From Salinicoccus albus DSM 19776 (GTDB lineage Bacteria; Bacillota; Bacilli; Staphylococcales; Salinicoccaceae), in NCBI RefSeq assembly GCF_000385175.1, contig NZ_ARQJ01000033.1, positions 186,001 to 250,000 of the forward strand: DNA of 64,000 bases, written 5' to 3'. A model generated the notes under the pieces. The model did not search any database and was not told the DNA's origin. It worked only from the letters and a program-made list of their open reading frames with translations. Below are positions 54,791 through 64,000 of this stretch, one piece after another. Numbering within the stretch: the first letter of the stretch is position 1; every line of letters begins with the position of its first letter. The translations under genes were made by a program, and so were the position numbers.

Positions 54791-56758
54791 TTACTGACTG
54801 CCTATCTCTTCCTCCATCTCCGTGTCACCATTGATGTCCACACGGTAGGCGGCTGTTTCGCCCTCGGGGATAGTCATATTGATAGTATACTCACGCTCTT
54901 CAGTCATTTCAAACGTGTCATACACTTCACTGATATCATTATCCCCATCTTCTACAAATATTTCAACACTCTGCGGCTCCGGTTCTTCCTCCGATTGTTC
55001 TTCCGATGATCCCTCTGCTCCGGTACTTTCTTCAGAAGATCCGCTGTCACTGCCTTCATTCAAATAAGGGATTGTTATATCCTGTACATACTGCGTCTCC
55101 CCTTCTCCCTGTCCGAGTGAAACAACCATCTGTATCGTCGATCCCGGCAGGAAATCCCCATAGTTCGGACTCTGGCTGATAATATCACCCTCAGGGACTT
55201 CCCCGGAGTATAATTCATTTGTCACTTCAACTTGAAAGCCCTGGCTTTCAAGTTCACTCTTCGCAGTATCATAGGACTCGCCGGTATAATCCGTCATTTC
55301 AATCGGTTTTGTCCCTTGAGAGACGACAAGATCCAGTGTCTCCTCTTCGGGATGGATTTCTGAAGCAGGGTCTATGGACTGGGAGAGGATTTCTCCTTCA
55401 TCACTGTTATCATCATACTGCTCTTCGATGTTAACTGCATTAAATCCGATGTTTTCAATCGCTGACCGTACACTCTCATAGCTGTTGCCTGTAAAATTTT
55501 CCATTGTATAAGGCTCTTCCCCCAGACTGACAGTGAAATCAATCTCCGCACCTTCCTCCACTTCGGCACCTGAATCAGGGGAAGTCTCAATGACCTGTCC
55601 TTCTTCCAGATCTTCATTATATTCTTCGGTCACTTCACCCTGTGTGAGTTCGTGTTCAGCCAGCACATCTTCCGCCTCCATCATCGTCATTTCGTCAAAC
55701 TCGGGCAGCGTGACTGAGGACTCATCAAAAAGACCGGACTGTGCCAGCACTCCGCCTGCCCCAAGCAGCAGAAAAAGCGGAATCAGCCAAAGCAGAAATC
55801 TGCGTTTCCTTGTTACTTTTTCAACCGCGGGCGCCTGGATACCTTCTGCAGTTTCACTCTCTTTTGCCTCTGCCGGTGCCGTATACGGCTGGCCGGCGGA
55901 GACCATCGTCTCAGTACTATCTGCTGCCGCCCGGGTGTAGGGTTCGTGATGAGCCTTGTAACCCCCAAGGTCACGTAATATATCGTCGGTGTGCCGGTAC
56001 CTGTTATACATATCCTTTTCTGTACATTTCAATATGATGTTGATGAGGCCCTGCGGCAGCTCCCGATATCCCTTTACGTCCGGCAAGGGTTCTGAAATAT
56101 GTTTCAGGGCGACTGACACCGGTGTTTCCCCTTCAAAAGGCAGCTGACCGGTCAGCAGTTCAAACAGTACGATGCCGAATGAATAGATGTCCGTGCGCTC
56201 ATCTGTCTGATGTCCCTTGCCCTGTTCAGGCGAAATGTACTGCACTGAGCCCATCACCTGATTGGTTTCTGTCAAGCGCGTTTCACTGAGTGCCTTAGCA
56301 ATGCCAAAATCAGTGATTTTTACGTTTCTTTTATTATCCAGCAAAATATTCTGCGGTTTTATGTCCCTGTGTATGATACCGGCGCGATGCGCATGATTTA
56401 TCCCCCTCAGTATCATTCCCGCGAGGCGTACTGCCTCATCGAGCGGAACTGGGTGATTTTGCTGGATATATTCTTTTAAAGTCAGTCCGTGTACCATTTC
56501 TGTAACCAATAGATGGTATTCTTCTGATTCATCTACATCCAACACATTAACAATGTTTGGATGTGACAGCTGAATGGTGCTTTCCACTTCTCTTTGGAAC
56601 CGTGCTTTTGATTTATCACGATTATTCTGATCAACCTTTATCAGTTTTACTACCACTTCACGATCGAGAATGATATCACGAGCTAAATAGACGGAGCTCA
56701 TGCCACCGCCTAAATATTTTTCAATTTTATAGCGTTCTGATACCACTCGTCCTATCAA
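54791..56758 (-). CDS. prkC: PASTA-domain Ser/Thr protein kinase PrkC (Stk1/PknB)
   Basis: Membrane kinase that senses muropeptides or lipid II and controls wall metabolism and division. 655 residues. Cytoplasmic kinase: GGGMSSVYLA, Lys38, HRDIKPQN (130-137), DFG (150-152), MGSVQYISPEQ. Linker, one membrane helix at about 322-342, then three PASTA repeats (about 350-565), an acidic low-complexity linker and a C-terminal beta domain as in S. aureus PknB. ATGA overlap with prpC. The end of the gene contains a 26-base inverted repeat in the third PASTA repeat. Confidence 0.96.
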   Translation of the reverse strand: MIGRVVSERYKIEKYLGGGMSSVYLARDIILDREVVVKLIKVDQNNRDKSKARFQREVESTIQLSHPNIVNVLDVDESEEYHLLVTEMVHGLTLKEYIQQNHPVPLDEAVRLAGMILRGINHAHRAGIIHRDIKPQNILLDNKRNVKITDFGIAKALSETRLTETNQVMGSVQYISPEQGKGHQTDERTDIYSFGIVLFELLTGQLPFEGETPVSVALKHISEPLPDVKGYRELPQGLINIILKCTEKDMYNRYRHTDDILRDLGGYKAHHEPYTRAAADSTETMVSAGQPYTAPAEAKESETAEGIQAPAVEKVTRKRRFLLWLIPLFLLLGAGGVLAQSGLFDESSVTLPEFDEMTMMEAEDVLAEHELTQGEVTEEYNEDLEEGQVIETSPDSGAEVEEGAEIDFTVSLGEEPYTMENFTGNSYESVRSAIENIGFNAVNIEEQYDDNSDEGEILSQSIDPASEIHPEEETLDLVVSQGTKPIEMTDYTGESYDTAKSELESQGFQVEVTNELYSGEVPEGDIISQSPNYGDFLPGSTIQMVVSLGQGEGETQYVQDITIPYLNEGSDSGSSEESTGAEGSSEEQSEEEPEPQSVEIFVEDGDNDISEVYDTFEMTEEREYTINMTIPEGETAAYRVDINGDTEMEEEIGSQ

Positions 56759-57501
56759 TCATCTCCACAACCTTTCAGATCCGCCAAAACAAGGCTGATG
56801 TTATCCGTAGAACCATTGGACTCAGCACGTTTTATCAGCCGGTCAGCTGTATCTGAAAGGTCTGTGCCCTCTTTATGGATAATGGTATGCATCTCGTCTG
56901 TCCTGACTTCATCAGTCTGGCCATCAGAAGCGAGGAGCAGGTAATCATACTGCCTGTTCCTTAACCGGAATACATCGGCCTGTATCAACCGTTCTGTCCC
57001 CATCGCTTTAGTAATGATATTTTTTTGCGGGTGCCTCCCCGCTTCATCAGATGTAATCTCGCCAGCGTCCACCAGCATGTTCACAAACGAATGATCCTTG
57101 GTCACCTGCTCGATGGATCTCGTGTTCATCACATACGCTCTGGAATCGCCGACATTCAAAATGATGATCGTCTCATCTATAAACGCGGCAAGGACAAGTG
57201 TGGTCCCCATCCCTTCGTATTCAGGATGGCTGTCCTGGTAATCGTACAGTTCCCGGTTGATCCTTATGACCAGATTGCGCAGGTATTGTTCACATGTACT
57301 GACGTCAAGCAGATTCTCAGAGGTCCAGGCTTCCCCCATCTTATCGCACACAAACCGGCTGGCAACATCGCCATGCGAATGTCCGCCCATACCGTCCGTG
57401 ACAAGTAACAGAAGTTGGCCGGTGCCGTTATGAAAAATACCGGTCGCATCTTCATTCGTCTCTCTGAAGTTTCCACGAATACTTTTCTCAACTACGTCCA
57501 A
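56755..57501 (-). CDS. prpC: PP2C-family Ser/Thr phosphatase PrpC (Stp1)
   Basis: Metal-dependent phosphatase that reverses PrkC phosphorylation. 248 residues. Motifs: RETNEDATGIF, VTDGMGGHSHGDVAS with metal Asp, LNVGDSRAY, QVTKDHSFVN, LASDGQTDEV, STDNISLVLADL. Start is TTG 57501 after GGGGGAATAATC. It directly follows rsmB here, because rlmN is missing. Confidence 0.95.
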   Translation of the reverse strand: MDVVEKSIRGNFRETNEDATGIFHNGTGQLLLLVTDGMGGHSHGDVASRFVCDKMGEAWTSENLLDVSTCEQYLRNLVIRINRELYDYQDSHPEYEGMGTTLVLAAFIDETIIILNVGDSRAYVMNTRSIEQVTKDHSFVNMLVDAGEITSDEAGRHPQKNIITKAMGTERLIQADVFRLRNRQYDYLLLASDGQTDEVRTDEMHTIIHKEGTDLSDTADRLIKRAESNGSTDNISLVLADLKGCGDD

Positions 57502-57561
57502 AGATTATTCCCCCGTCTCACGTTTTGATTCATTTGCGCTCAGCTGGCTGCAGGCGGCTTT

Positions 57562-58872
57562 TTAATCATTATTTTTGTCCTGCTTCCTGAATCTGGCGAT
57601 GAAGAATCCATCTGTACCCGCTTCCTGAGGCAAGATTTGTTTATACGGGCCTGTAAAATCCAGTGCATCGATTTTAAAATCGTCAAATGCCATGTCTTCA
57701 TTGGCCTTCTTGAAAGTATAAGCAACATTTTCATTTTCCATTTGATGGATCGTACACGTGGAATAAATTAATACCCCGCCAGGCTTTAAGTATTTTTTTA
57801 CGTGATTCAGTATTGCAAGCTGCAGTTCCACAAGTTTTCCAATATCCTTTTCATTGCGTTCATATCTGATTTCAGGCTTTCTCCTGATGACCCCTAAACC
57901 GGAACAGGGGGCATCCACAATGATGCGGTCATACATCTTCTGATAGTCATGTGCTGTGGCGTCCCCTTCAAAAACTGTACAATTTTTAAGATTGAGGCGA
58001 CGGGCCGCTTTTTCTATCAAAGGTACCTTATGCGGATAGACATCTGCAAGATCGACATGTCCGCTTTCCACTTTTTCAAGTGCATGCAGCCCTTTGCCTC
58101 CCGGTGCACTGCATGCATCCAGGATAACATCACCGGGCTGTGGATCGAGTGCAGTATTCACAAGCATAGAGCTGATATCCTGCACACTGTAATATCCATC
58201 CTTATGCAATTCTGAGCGCAATATCTCTCCGCCATGTACATTGATTGCATCTGGATGCAATTCATTCACACTTACATCATGCCCAATCTTTTGTAATTTT
58301 TCAAGGAGTGCCTGCCTTGAGATCAATGCAGTATTGGCCCGGATATACAGGCGGGGGTGTTCATTCAGTGCTTCTGCGATCGCCGCAGCACCGTCCATAC
58401 CGTGATGCGTCCGCCAATGATTGAGAATCCACTTTGGGATACTTGTCCGGATGGCCAGCCTCGACAGATCATCCTGAACACTGTCAATGTCCCTTAATGA
58501 ATGCCTGCTGAAGTTCCTCAGCACAGCATTGATCACTTTTGCTCCTTCCGGTCCGTCTGTCTTTTTGGCAATTTCTACAGCTTCGTTTATCACTGCATAA
58601 TCCGGCACCCGCTCAAGCCAGACGAGCTGATAGACCGAAATGTCCAATAAATTCCTCTGCCGTCCTTTGAGCTTCGTTTTAATATACGGCTTAATATAGA
58701 ATTCTATGGTCAATTGATTTGAGAGGGTACCATAGACAATTTCGGTCAATAATCCTCTGTCTTCAGCCCGGAGATCATTATTTTTAATCACATCATCCAG
58801 CACAATATTGCTGTAGCCGCCATCGTTCACAATCCTGCTGTAGGCTTCAAGCGCCAGCGCTCTGATATTCAT
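57562..58872 (-). CDS. rsmB: 16S rRNA (cytosine967-C5)-methyltransferase RsmB
   Basis: SAM-dependent m5C967 enzyme. 436 residues. N-terminal NusB-like domain (about 1-130), then a Rossmann methyltransferase domain with DACSAPGGKGLHAL, IIVDAPCSGLGVIRRKPEI and the catalytic Cys in YSTCTIHQMENE. The ATG immediately follows the fmt stop. Confidence 0.96.
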   Translation of the reverse strand: MNIRALALEAYSRIVNDGGYSNIVLDDVIKNNDLRAEDRGLLTEIVYGTLSNQLTIEFYIKPYIKTKLKGRQRNLLDISVYQLVWLERVPDYAVINEAVEIAKKTDGPEGAKVINAVLRNFSRHSLRDIDSVQDDLSRLAIRTSIPKWILNHWRTHHGMDGAAAIAEALNEHPRLYIRANTALISRQALLEKLQKIGHDVSVNELHPDAINVHGGEILRSELHKDGYYSVQDISSMLVNTALDPQPGDVILDACSAPGGKGLHALEKVESGHVDLADVYPHKVPLIEKAARRLNLKNCTVFEGDATAHDYQKMYDRIIVDAPCSGLGVIRRKPEIRYERNEKDIGKLVELQLAILNHVKKYLKPGGVLIYSTCTIHQMENENVAYTFKKANEDMAFDDFKIDALDFTGPYKQILPQEAGTDGFFIARFRKQDKNND

Positions 58873-59817
58873 CTAATCCACCTGCCCAAGGACTGTGCCC
58901 GCCAGGTCCTGTCGGCCTGCAGTGAATTTTTGTGCATCCGTTCTGCTTTTGCCCGCCAGCTGGACCTCAGTGATTTCAATCAGCCGTCCATCTCCGCAGA
59001 CGACTGTAAAACCTGAGTCCGTCACGCGTTCAATGGTGCCGGGCGGCCGCTGTGATATTCCATGCGGCGCATTCGCCCCGTATATCTTCAACCGTTTCCC
59101 ATCCAAAGCAGTATAGGCCCCCGGCTGCGGAGATAAACCGCGAATATGATTGAAGACCACGCTCGCTTCATCGGTGAAGTCGAGCTTCTCGTCTTCTTTT
59201 GAAATATTCGGACTGAAAGTGGCGCTGCTTCTTTCCTGTTCTATCCTGCTGTTTGTTCCGTCAAAAATGGATGGCAGAGTTTCCATGAGCAGATCAGCCC
59301 CAATATCACTCAGTTTATCATGCAGGCTTCCTGCATCATCTGAATCAGCAATCGCTACAGACTGCTGGCTGATAATATCTCCCGTGTCCAGCCCCGCTTC
59401 CATATACATGATGGATATGCCGGACTCTTCGTCACCTTCGAGGATTGCACGGTGGATAGGCGCACCGCCCCGATGCCTTGGCAGCAGGGACGCATGAACA
59501 TTGATGGCACAAAGCCGGGGGATATCAAGCAGCTCTTTCGGCAAAATCTGTCCGTAAGCTGCAGTGATAATCAAATCGGGCGCCAATGCTCTGATTTTCT
59601 CCAATGCGTCCATATCCTTTATCTTGTCCGGCTGAAACAGGGGAACATCAAGCGCTTCAGCCGCTGCTGCAACCGGCGGCGGTGTCAGGACGCGCTTCCG
59701 CCCGGCCGGCTTATCCGGCTGGCTGATGACCAGGGCGATATCATATTTTTCATGCAGCGCTTCTAATACGGGCACTGAAAAATCAGGCGTCCCCATAAAA
59801 ATAATGGTTTCATTCAC
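58873..59817 (-). CDS. fmt: Methionyl-tRNA formyltransferase
   Basis: Formylates initiator Met-tRNA with 10-formyl-THF. 314 residues. FMGTPDFSVPVLEAL, QPDKPAGRKRVLTPPPV, AAYGQILP, and the active site NVHASLLPRHRGGAPI. C-terminal tRNA-binding barrel. Its usual neighbour def (peptide deformylase) is not present between it and priA (gap 13 bases). Confidence 0.97.
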   Translation of the reverse strand: MNETIIFMGTPDFSVPVLEALHEKYDIALVISQPDKPAGRKRVLTPPPVAAAAEALDVPLFQPDKIKDMDALEKIRALAPDLIITAAYGQILPKELLDIPRLCAINVHASLLPRHRGGAPIHRAILEGDEESGISIMYMEAGLDTGDIISQQSVAIADSDDAGSLHDKLSDIGADLLMETLPSIFDGTNSRIEQERSSATFSPNISKEDEKLDFTDEASVVFNHIRGLSPQPGAYTALDGKRLKIYGANAPHGISQRPPGTIERVTDSGFTVVCGDGRLIEITEVQLAGKSRTDAQKFTAGRQDLAGTVLGQVD

Positions 59818-59830
59818 TGTTGCTGCCTCC

Positions 59831-62212
59831 TTACATAATTACAAGCGGATTGACATCTATCTTTAAAGAGATGTCTTCTTTTTTATACTTTTCATGGTAC
59901 TCCCGGTCCAGTTCGCTTAACACACCGAGCAGTGCAGGTTCCCGTTTATATTTGAGCAGTATTTGAAAACGGTGCTGTCTGTTTATACGTTCTATGGGGC
60001 TCGGCGAGGGCCCGACAATAATGGACTGTTCACTCATGTTCTCGGCAAGTGCTGCGTGAATATGCGTTGTCGACTCTAAACAGCTGCGGACATCTTCACT
60101 GGACACAGTGAACAGCACGTGAAAATAGAACGGCGAGTATCTGGCAAGCTTTCTGAAAGCCATCTCTTTTTCATAAAAACGACGGTAGTCATTATTGGTG
60201 GCAAGCTCGATTGCATAGTGTTCCGGATTATAGGTCTGGAAAATCACTTCCCCTGCAAGCTCATGTCTGCCGGCACGTCCGGAAACCTGGGTCAACAGTT
60301 GAAACGTTTTTTCATTTGCTCTGAAATCCGGAAGATTCAGCATCGTATCCGCATTTAACACCCCGACCAGCGTGACCATCGGATAATCCAGCCCTTTGGC
60401 AATCATCTGCGTCCCCAGAAGAATTGGGATCTCATCATTTTCAAAATGATCCAGGAGTTTTTCATGCGTGCCTTTTCTCCTTGTCGTATCATTATCCATT
60501 CTGACTACATCAGTTGCAAACATATCCCGCAGTATTTCTTCAACTTTTTCGGTACCGGTACCCCTGAAAGTCACATCTTCACTCTGACAGCTGTCACATT
60601 CTTTGTGAACACCTGTTTCATAGCCGCAATAGTGGCATAGGAGTGAGCTGTTTGATTTATGATAGGTCAGTGAAATATCACAGTTCGGGCACATGGGAAC
60701 ATGTCCGCAGCTCTGGCAGATCTGGAAGTTGGAATATCCCCTCCTGTTCAGCAGCAGCACAGTCTGCTCGCCTTTGTCTATCCTGTCTTTAATGTCCTCA
60801 TACAATGGCTTCGATATGATGGATGTATTGCCTTCCCTGTGTTCCGCTGACATATCCACGATATTTATGTCCGGGAGCATTTCAGTCCCCGCCCGTTTGG
60901 TCAGTTCCAGCCGCTTATAGACACCTTTCTCACTTCTTGCATATGATTCCAAAGAAGGTGTTGCAGACCCCAGGATTAACGGACATCCGTGGTATCTGCT
61001 TCTGAACTTGGCAACTTCCGCCGCGTGGTACATCGGGCGGTCGCTCTGTTTATAGGTGGCTTCATGTTCTTCGTCAATGATGATGGCACCGACATTTTCA
61101 AAGGGGGCGAACACGCTGCTGCGCGCCCCGACAGAAACTCGGGCCCGGCCCTCTTTAATCTTGCTCCATTCATCATATTTTTCACCGGCGGATAAGCCGG
61201 AATGAAGTACAGCGACATCATCTCCGAAGCGTCTTTTAAACCGGTTGACCATCTGCGGAGTCAGTGCGATCTCCGGCACCAGCATGATCGCTGCCCGGCC
61301 GTCATCAAGCGCCTTTTGTATCACCTGCAGATAGACTTCGGTTTTACCGCTCCCGGTAATACCATGCAACAGATACGTGCCCGCTGACTGAGCGTCCATA
61401 GATGCTGAAACTTCATCATAAGCCGTTCTTTGTTCATGATTTAAAACTTTTGGGGCATCATATTCGAAAATTCTGCCAGAATAAGGGTCTCTTTCCACTT
61501 CCATATTCATCTTGTCTATATATCCTTTTTTATACAGAGAATTGACCAGATGATTGGAATAACCTTCCGCCTTCAAATCGCTCATCAGGATCGGTTCGCT
61601 CGACGACTCGATTCTGTCAAGCAGTTCCACCTGTTTCTTTGCCCTGCCGAGATGCCCTTCAGTAATTTTTAATGAATAAACAGCCAGCGCCGTCTTTTTC
61701 TTTGTGTGCTGAGAGATTTTCGTTTCTTCAACCACTTCCCCGGATTTCAAATACGGCCGCAGGACTGACAATGCTTCTGAATTCAGGCTTTTGATCTCAC
61801 TGCCATCGCTGAGCCCCAGGCCGGTAAAAGCCCCGCGCGCATCCGCTCCGGCTGATTCCGACAGCCGGACCAGCTTTTTATAATTTGCCTTCAGGGCCGC
61901 AGGGAGAATCGTTTCAATCACACTGATGTATTGATCGATATAATATTCCGCAAGATACTTGGCAATGACAATCATCTCTTCGGTTAAAACCGGTTCAATG
62001 TCAAGCGTGCCTGCAATCGGTTTTATCCTGGACGGGTCAAAATCAGCAGCGTCCTTAACATTCATGACGTACCCTTGGATCGTTCTTCTGCCAAACGGTA
62101 CAAGTACTCTGTGACCCACGCGGATGATTTCATCCATGCCGTCCGGGATTCTATAATCAAATACCTGATTGACACTTTTGCTGGGTATATCCACTATAAC
62201 TGAAACAAACAT
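59831..62212 (-). CDS. priA: Primosomal protein N' (replication restart helicase PriA)
   Basis: Reloads the replicative helicase at abandoned forks. 793 residues from ATG 62212, which overlaps the coaBC stop (TGATG). N-terminal DNA-binding domain, helicase motifs HGITGSGKTEVYL, LVPEIALTPQM, IIIDEEHEATYKQ, LGSATPSLES, TQMIAKGLDYPMVTLVGV, and zinc-binding CQSCGHVPMCPNC...CHYCGY...CDSC. S. aureus PriA has about 802 residues. Confidence 0.97.
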   Translation of the reverse strand: MFVSVIVDIPSKSVNQVFDYRIPDGMDEIIRVGHRVLVPFGRRTIQGYVMNVKDAADFDPSRIKPIAGTLDIEPVLTEEMIVIAKYLAEYYIDQYISVIETILPAALKANYKKLVRLSESAGADARGAFTGLGLSDGSEIKSLNSEALSVLRPYLKSGEVVEETKISQHTKKKTALAVYSLKITEGHLGRAKKQVELLDRIESSSEPILMSDLKAEGYSNHLVNSLYKKGYIDKMNMEVERDPYSGRIFEYDAPKVLNHEQRTAYDEVSASMDAQSAGTYLLHGITGSGKTEVYLQVIQKALDDGRAAIMLVPEIALTPQMVNRFKRRFGDDVAVLHSGLSAGEKYDEWSKIKEGRARVSVGARSSVFAPFENVGAIIIDEEHEATYKQSDRPMYHAAEVAKFRSRYHGCPLILGSATPSLESYARSEKGVYKRLELTKRAGTEMLPDINIVDMSAEHREGNTSIISKPLYEDIKDRIDKGEQTVLLLNRRGYSNFQICQSCGHVPMCPNCDISLTYHKSNSSLLCHYCGYETGVHKECDSCQSEDVTFRGTGTEKVEEILRDMFATDVVRMDNDTTRRKGTHEKLLDHFENDEIPILLGTQMIAKGLDYPMVTLVGVLNADTMLNLPDFRANEKTFQLLTQVSGRAGRHELAGEVIFQTYNPEHYAIELATNNDYRRFYEKEMAFRKLARYSPFYFHVLFTVSSEDVRSCLESTTHIHAALAENMSEQSIIVGPSPSPIERINRQHRFQILLKYKREPALLGVLSELDREYHEKYKKEDISLKIDVNPLVIM

Positions 62213-63402
62213 CAACGGTCCCGCCTTTTAACGATCGTGTCCACAATATAATGGCCGAGCGTCTGCTTATCCTGTTTGGGGAAATCCTGTTCAGAGCCGT
62301 CATTAAACAGCATCATAATCTTATTATCCGCACTGTCCATGCCGATGGACTTATCGGAGACATCATTCATGACGATACAATCGGCATTTTTTGTTTCAAG
62401 CTTTTCTTCCGCGTACTTTCTGACATCGTGTGTTTCCGCCGCAAATCCAACGAGGTACATGTCCCCCTTGTGCGCTCCGACATATTTAAGAATGTCCTGG
62501 GTCTCTTTAAGGGATATTGCGTAATCCTCTTGACCGTCTGTTTTCTTCAGCTTGCTGCCGCTGACTGCTTTTGGTGTAAAATCGCTGACTGCCGCTGTGA
62601 AAATGCCGATATCTGCATCCATATGCTCCTTCACCGCCTCAAACATTTCCTGTGTTGATTCCACATCGGTTCTTTCTACACCCGGCGGGACCGGCAGGTT
62701 GACCGGACCGCTGACCAAAACAACATTGGCGCCTCTCGCTGCAGCCGCTTCCGCAATGGCATATCCCATTTTGCCGCTGGAGTGGTTTGTCAGGTAACGT
62801 ATGGGATCAATTGCTTCCCGCGTCGGTCCGGCGGTAATCAATATTTTTTTCCCTTTAAGTTTCTGTTCTATAGCGAGCATCTCTTCTACATAGGTTTTAA
62901 TCTCCGGAACATCCGCCATCCTGCCCTTGGCATTATATCCGCAGGCCAGAAAACCGGATTCGGAATCAATGAAACGGCAGCCCTCCGTCATCAGCTGCTG
63001 AATATTGCGCTGTACAGCAGGCTGATTATACATATGCACATTCATCGCCGGTGCCATCAGCACCGGCTTGGTATTGGCTGCGAGCACATTGAGCAGCATA
63101 TTATCGTATATACCATTTGCCAGTTTCCCAATTGTATTGGCAGTCACCGGTGCAACAACAATGACATCTGCCCACTCACCAATTTTGATATGTGAAATGA
63201 CGGATGGATCCTCTTCCTTAAAGGTGTTTGTATATACATGATTGCGGCCAATTGCCTGAAAGGCAAGCGGCGTAACGAATTCCAAAGCATTGTCAGTCAA
63301 TACGACCCGCACATTATGCCCTGCCTGTATTAATTTGCTCGTCAGATCAACAGCTTTATAGGCAGCGATGCCTCCTGTAACACCAATTACAATATTTGCC
63401 AT
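62212..63402 (-). CDS. coaBC: Bifunctional phosphopantothenoylcysteine decarboxylase/synthetase CoaBC
   Basis: Two successive steps of coenzyme A synthesis. 396 residues. N-terminal flavin decarboxylase (about 1-175): GVTGGIAAYKAVDL, VAPVTANTIGKLANGI, PAMNVHMY, GFLACGYNAKGRM. C-terminal synthetase (about 185-396): ITAGPTREAIDPIRYLTNHSSGKMG split, and GFAAETHD. ATG after GAGGTG. Confidence 0.96.
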   Translation of the reverse strand: MANIVIGVTGGIAAYKAVDLTSKLIQAGHNVRVVLTDNALEFVTPLAFQAIGRNHVYTNTFKEEDPSVISHIKIGEWADVIVVAPVTANTIGKLANGIYDNMLLNVLAANTKPVLMAPAMNVHMYNQPAVQRNIQQLMTEGCRFIDSESGFLACGYNAKGRMADVPEIKTYVEEMLAIEQKLKGKKILITAGPTREAIDPIRYLTNHSSGKMGYAIAEAAAARGANVVLVSGPVNLPVPPGVERTDVESTQEMFEAVKEHMDADIGIFTAAVSDFTPKAVSGSKLKKTDGQEDYAISLKETQDILKYVGAHKGDMYLVGFAAETHDVRKYAEEKLETKNADCIVMNDVSDKSIGMDSADNKIMMLFNDGSEQDFPKQDKQTLGHYIVDTIVKRRDR

Positions 63403-63453
63403 ATCTTCACCTCTTTAGAAACTTAGCTTTTCACGAAGCCTTAATTATGCTTA

Positions 63454-63489
63454 TGCAGGGAAAAGAAATTTATACTTTCTGTCCCTGCA
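63454..63489. promoter_or_regulatory. Inverted repeat upstream of coaBC
   Basis: Arms TGCAGGGA/TCCCTGCA with further GAAA/TTTC pairing inside, giving a hairpin of about 12 bp. It lies between the rpoZ terminator and coaBC. On the minus strand no U-tract follows. Function unknown; an operator or leader hairpin is possible. Confidence 0.4.
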
Positions 63490-63516
63490 AAAAAAGCTGA
63501 CAATTGATTGTCAGCT
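63488..63516 (-). terminator. Terminator overlapping the rpoZ stop codon
   Basis: Minus strand: 9-bp stem AGCTGACAA/TTGTCAGCT with a 4-base loop, then eight T. It ends gmk-rpoZ transcripts. Confidence 0.9.
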
Positions 63517-63708
63517 AGCGTTTTTCTTTCAATTTATTGTCGGCGATTTCTTCCAAAGCTCTGCTTACTGTCTTCGTCGTCTTATAGTCATCCAATACCA
63601 GATCATCAGGTTCATCCTGCAGATGACGGGCCCGTTTAGCGGCCATTGTCACAATAAGGTATTGAGAATCGACATTCTTTCTTATTTCATGGATTGGCGG
63701 GTAAAGCA

Positions 63709-63709
<1 letters not shown>
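63515..63709 (-). CDS. rpoZ: DNA-directed RNA polymerase omega subunit
   Basis: Small RNAP assembly subunit. 64 residues: MLYPPIHEIRKNVDSQYLIV, the MAAKRARHLQDE core and SRALEEIADNKLKEK. The ATG overlaps the gmk stop (TGATG), with TGGAGG upstream. Confidence 0.95.

Positions 63710-64000
<291 letters not shown>

Overview
The window is 64 kb of a low- to mid-GC Gram-positive chromosome carrying the housekeeping block that runs from gmk/rpoZ to nusA. Nearly everything is on the minus strand, so the block reads from right to left. Gene order and protein sequences match the Staphylococcaceae core (fmt-rsmB-prpC-prkC-rsgA-rpe-thiN, fapR-plsX-fabD-fabG-acpP-rnc-smc-ftsY-ylxM-ffh-rpsP, sucCD-dprA-topA, xerC-hslVU-codY, rpsB-tsf-pyrH-frr-uppS-cdsA-dxr-rseP-proS-polC-rimP-nusA). 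A class A sortase, Staphylococcus-type SdaAA/SdaAB, and a P450 very close to the Jeotgalicoccus olefin-forming enzyme OleT point to a member of the Jeotgalicoccus/Salinicoccus side of that family rather than Staphylococcus itself. The genus is inferred from memory of homologues, not from a search. I saw no tRNA, rRNA, CRISPR array, insertion sequence or prophage.

Layout from right to left: end of gmk, rpoZ, coaBC, priA, fmt, rsmB, then the PrpC/PrkC signalling pair (54.8-63.7+ kb). An OleT-type P450 and a convergent rhodanese gene lie between prkC and rsgA (53.1-54.7 kb). Next come rsgA, rpe, thiN, a DUF554 membrane protein, rpmB (plus strand), an unrecognised 141-residue protein (plus strand), yloU and fakA, the serine dehydratase pair, recG, srtA, the FapR lipid operon, and the rnc-smc-SRP-ribosomal block down to rplS. 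A three-gene plus-strand cluster for lipid-carrier glycosylation (CsbB/GtlA-like transferase, GtrA flippase, YfhO) sits between rplS and rbgA. The rest runs rnhB, sucCD, dprA, topA, xerC, hslVU, codY, rpsB-tsf, pyrH-frr, uppS-cdsA-dxr-rseP-proS, polC, rimP and nusA.

The genes divide into translation and ribosome maturation, DNA replication/recombination, envelope precursor synthesis (UppS, CdsA, PlsX, SrtA, CsbB-GtrA-YfhO), and fatty-acid handling (FapR regulon, FakA, OleT). Upstream Shine-Dalgarno sequences, promoters and homologue alignment show that many longest-open-frame starts are wrong. I moved the starts of polC, uppS, pyrH, rpsB, hslU, topA, dprA, sucC, rbgA, fabG, plsX, sdaAB, yloU, thiN and priA.

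The most notable points are the OleT-type P450 with all recalled signature residues in register; a hairpin with a poor U-tract inside the rimP-nusA leader, downstream of its own promoter; an apparent one-base frame break at the 5' end of xerC; a perfect 16-bp hairpin carrying full SD and anti-SD sequences between ffh and rpsP; a FapR box just downstream of the fapR -10; and the absence of trmFO, rlmN and def from their usual places.
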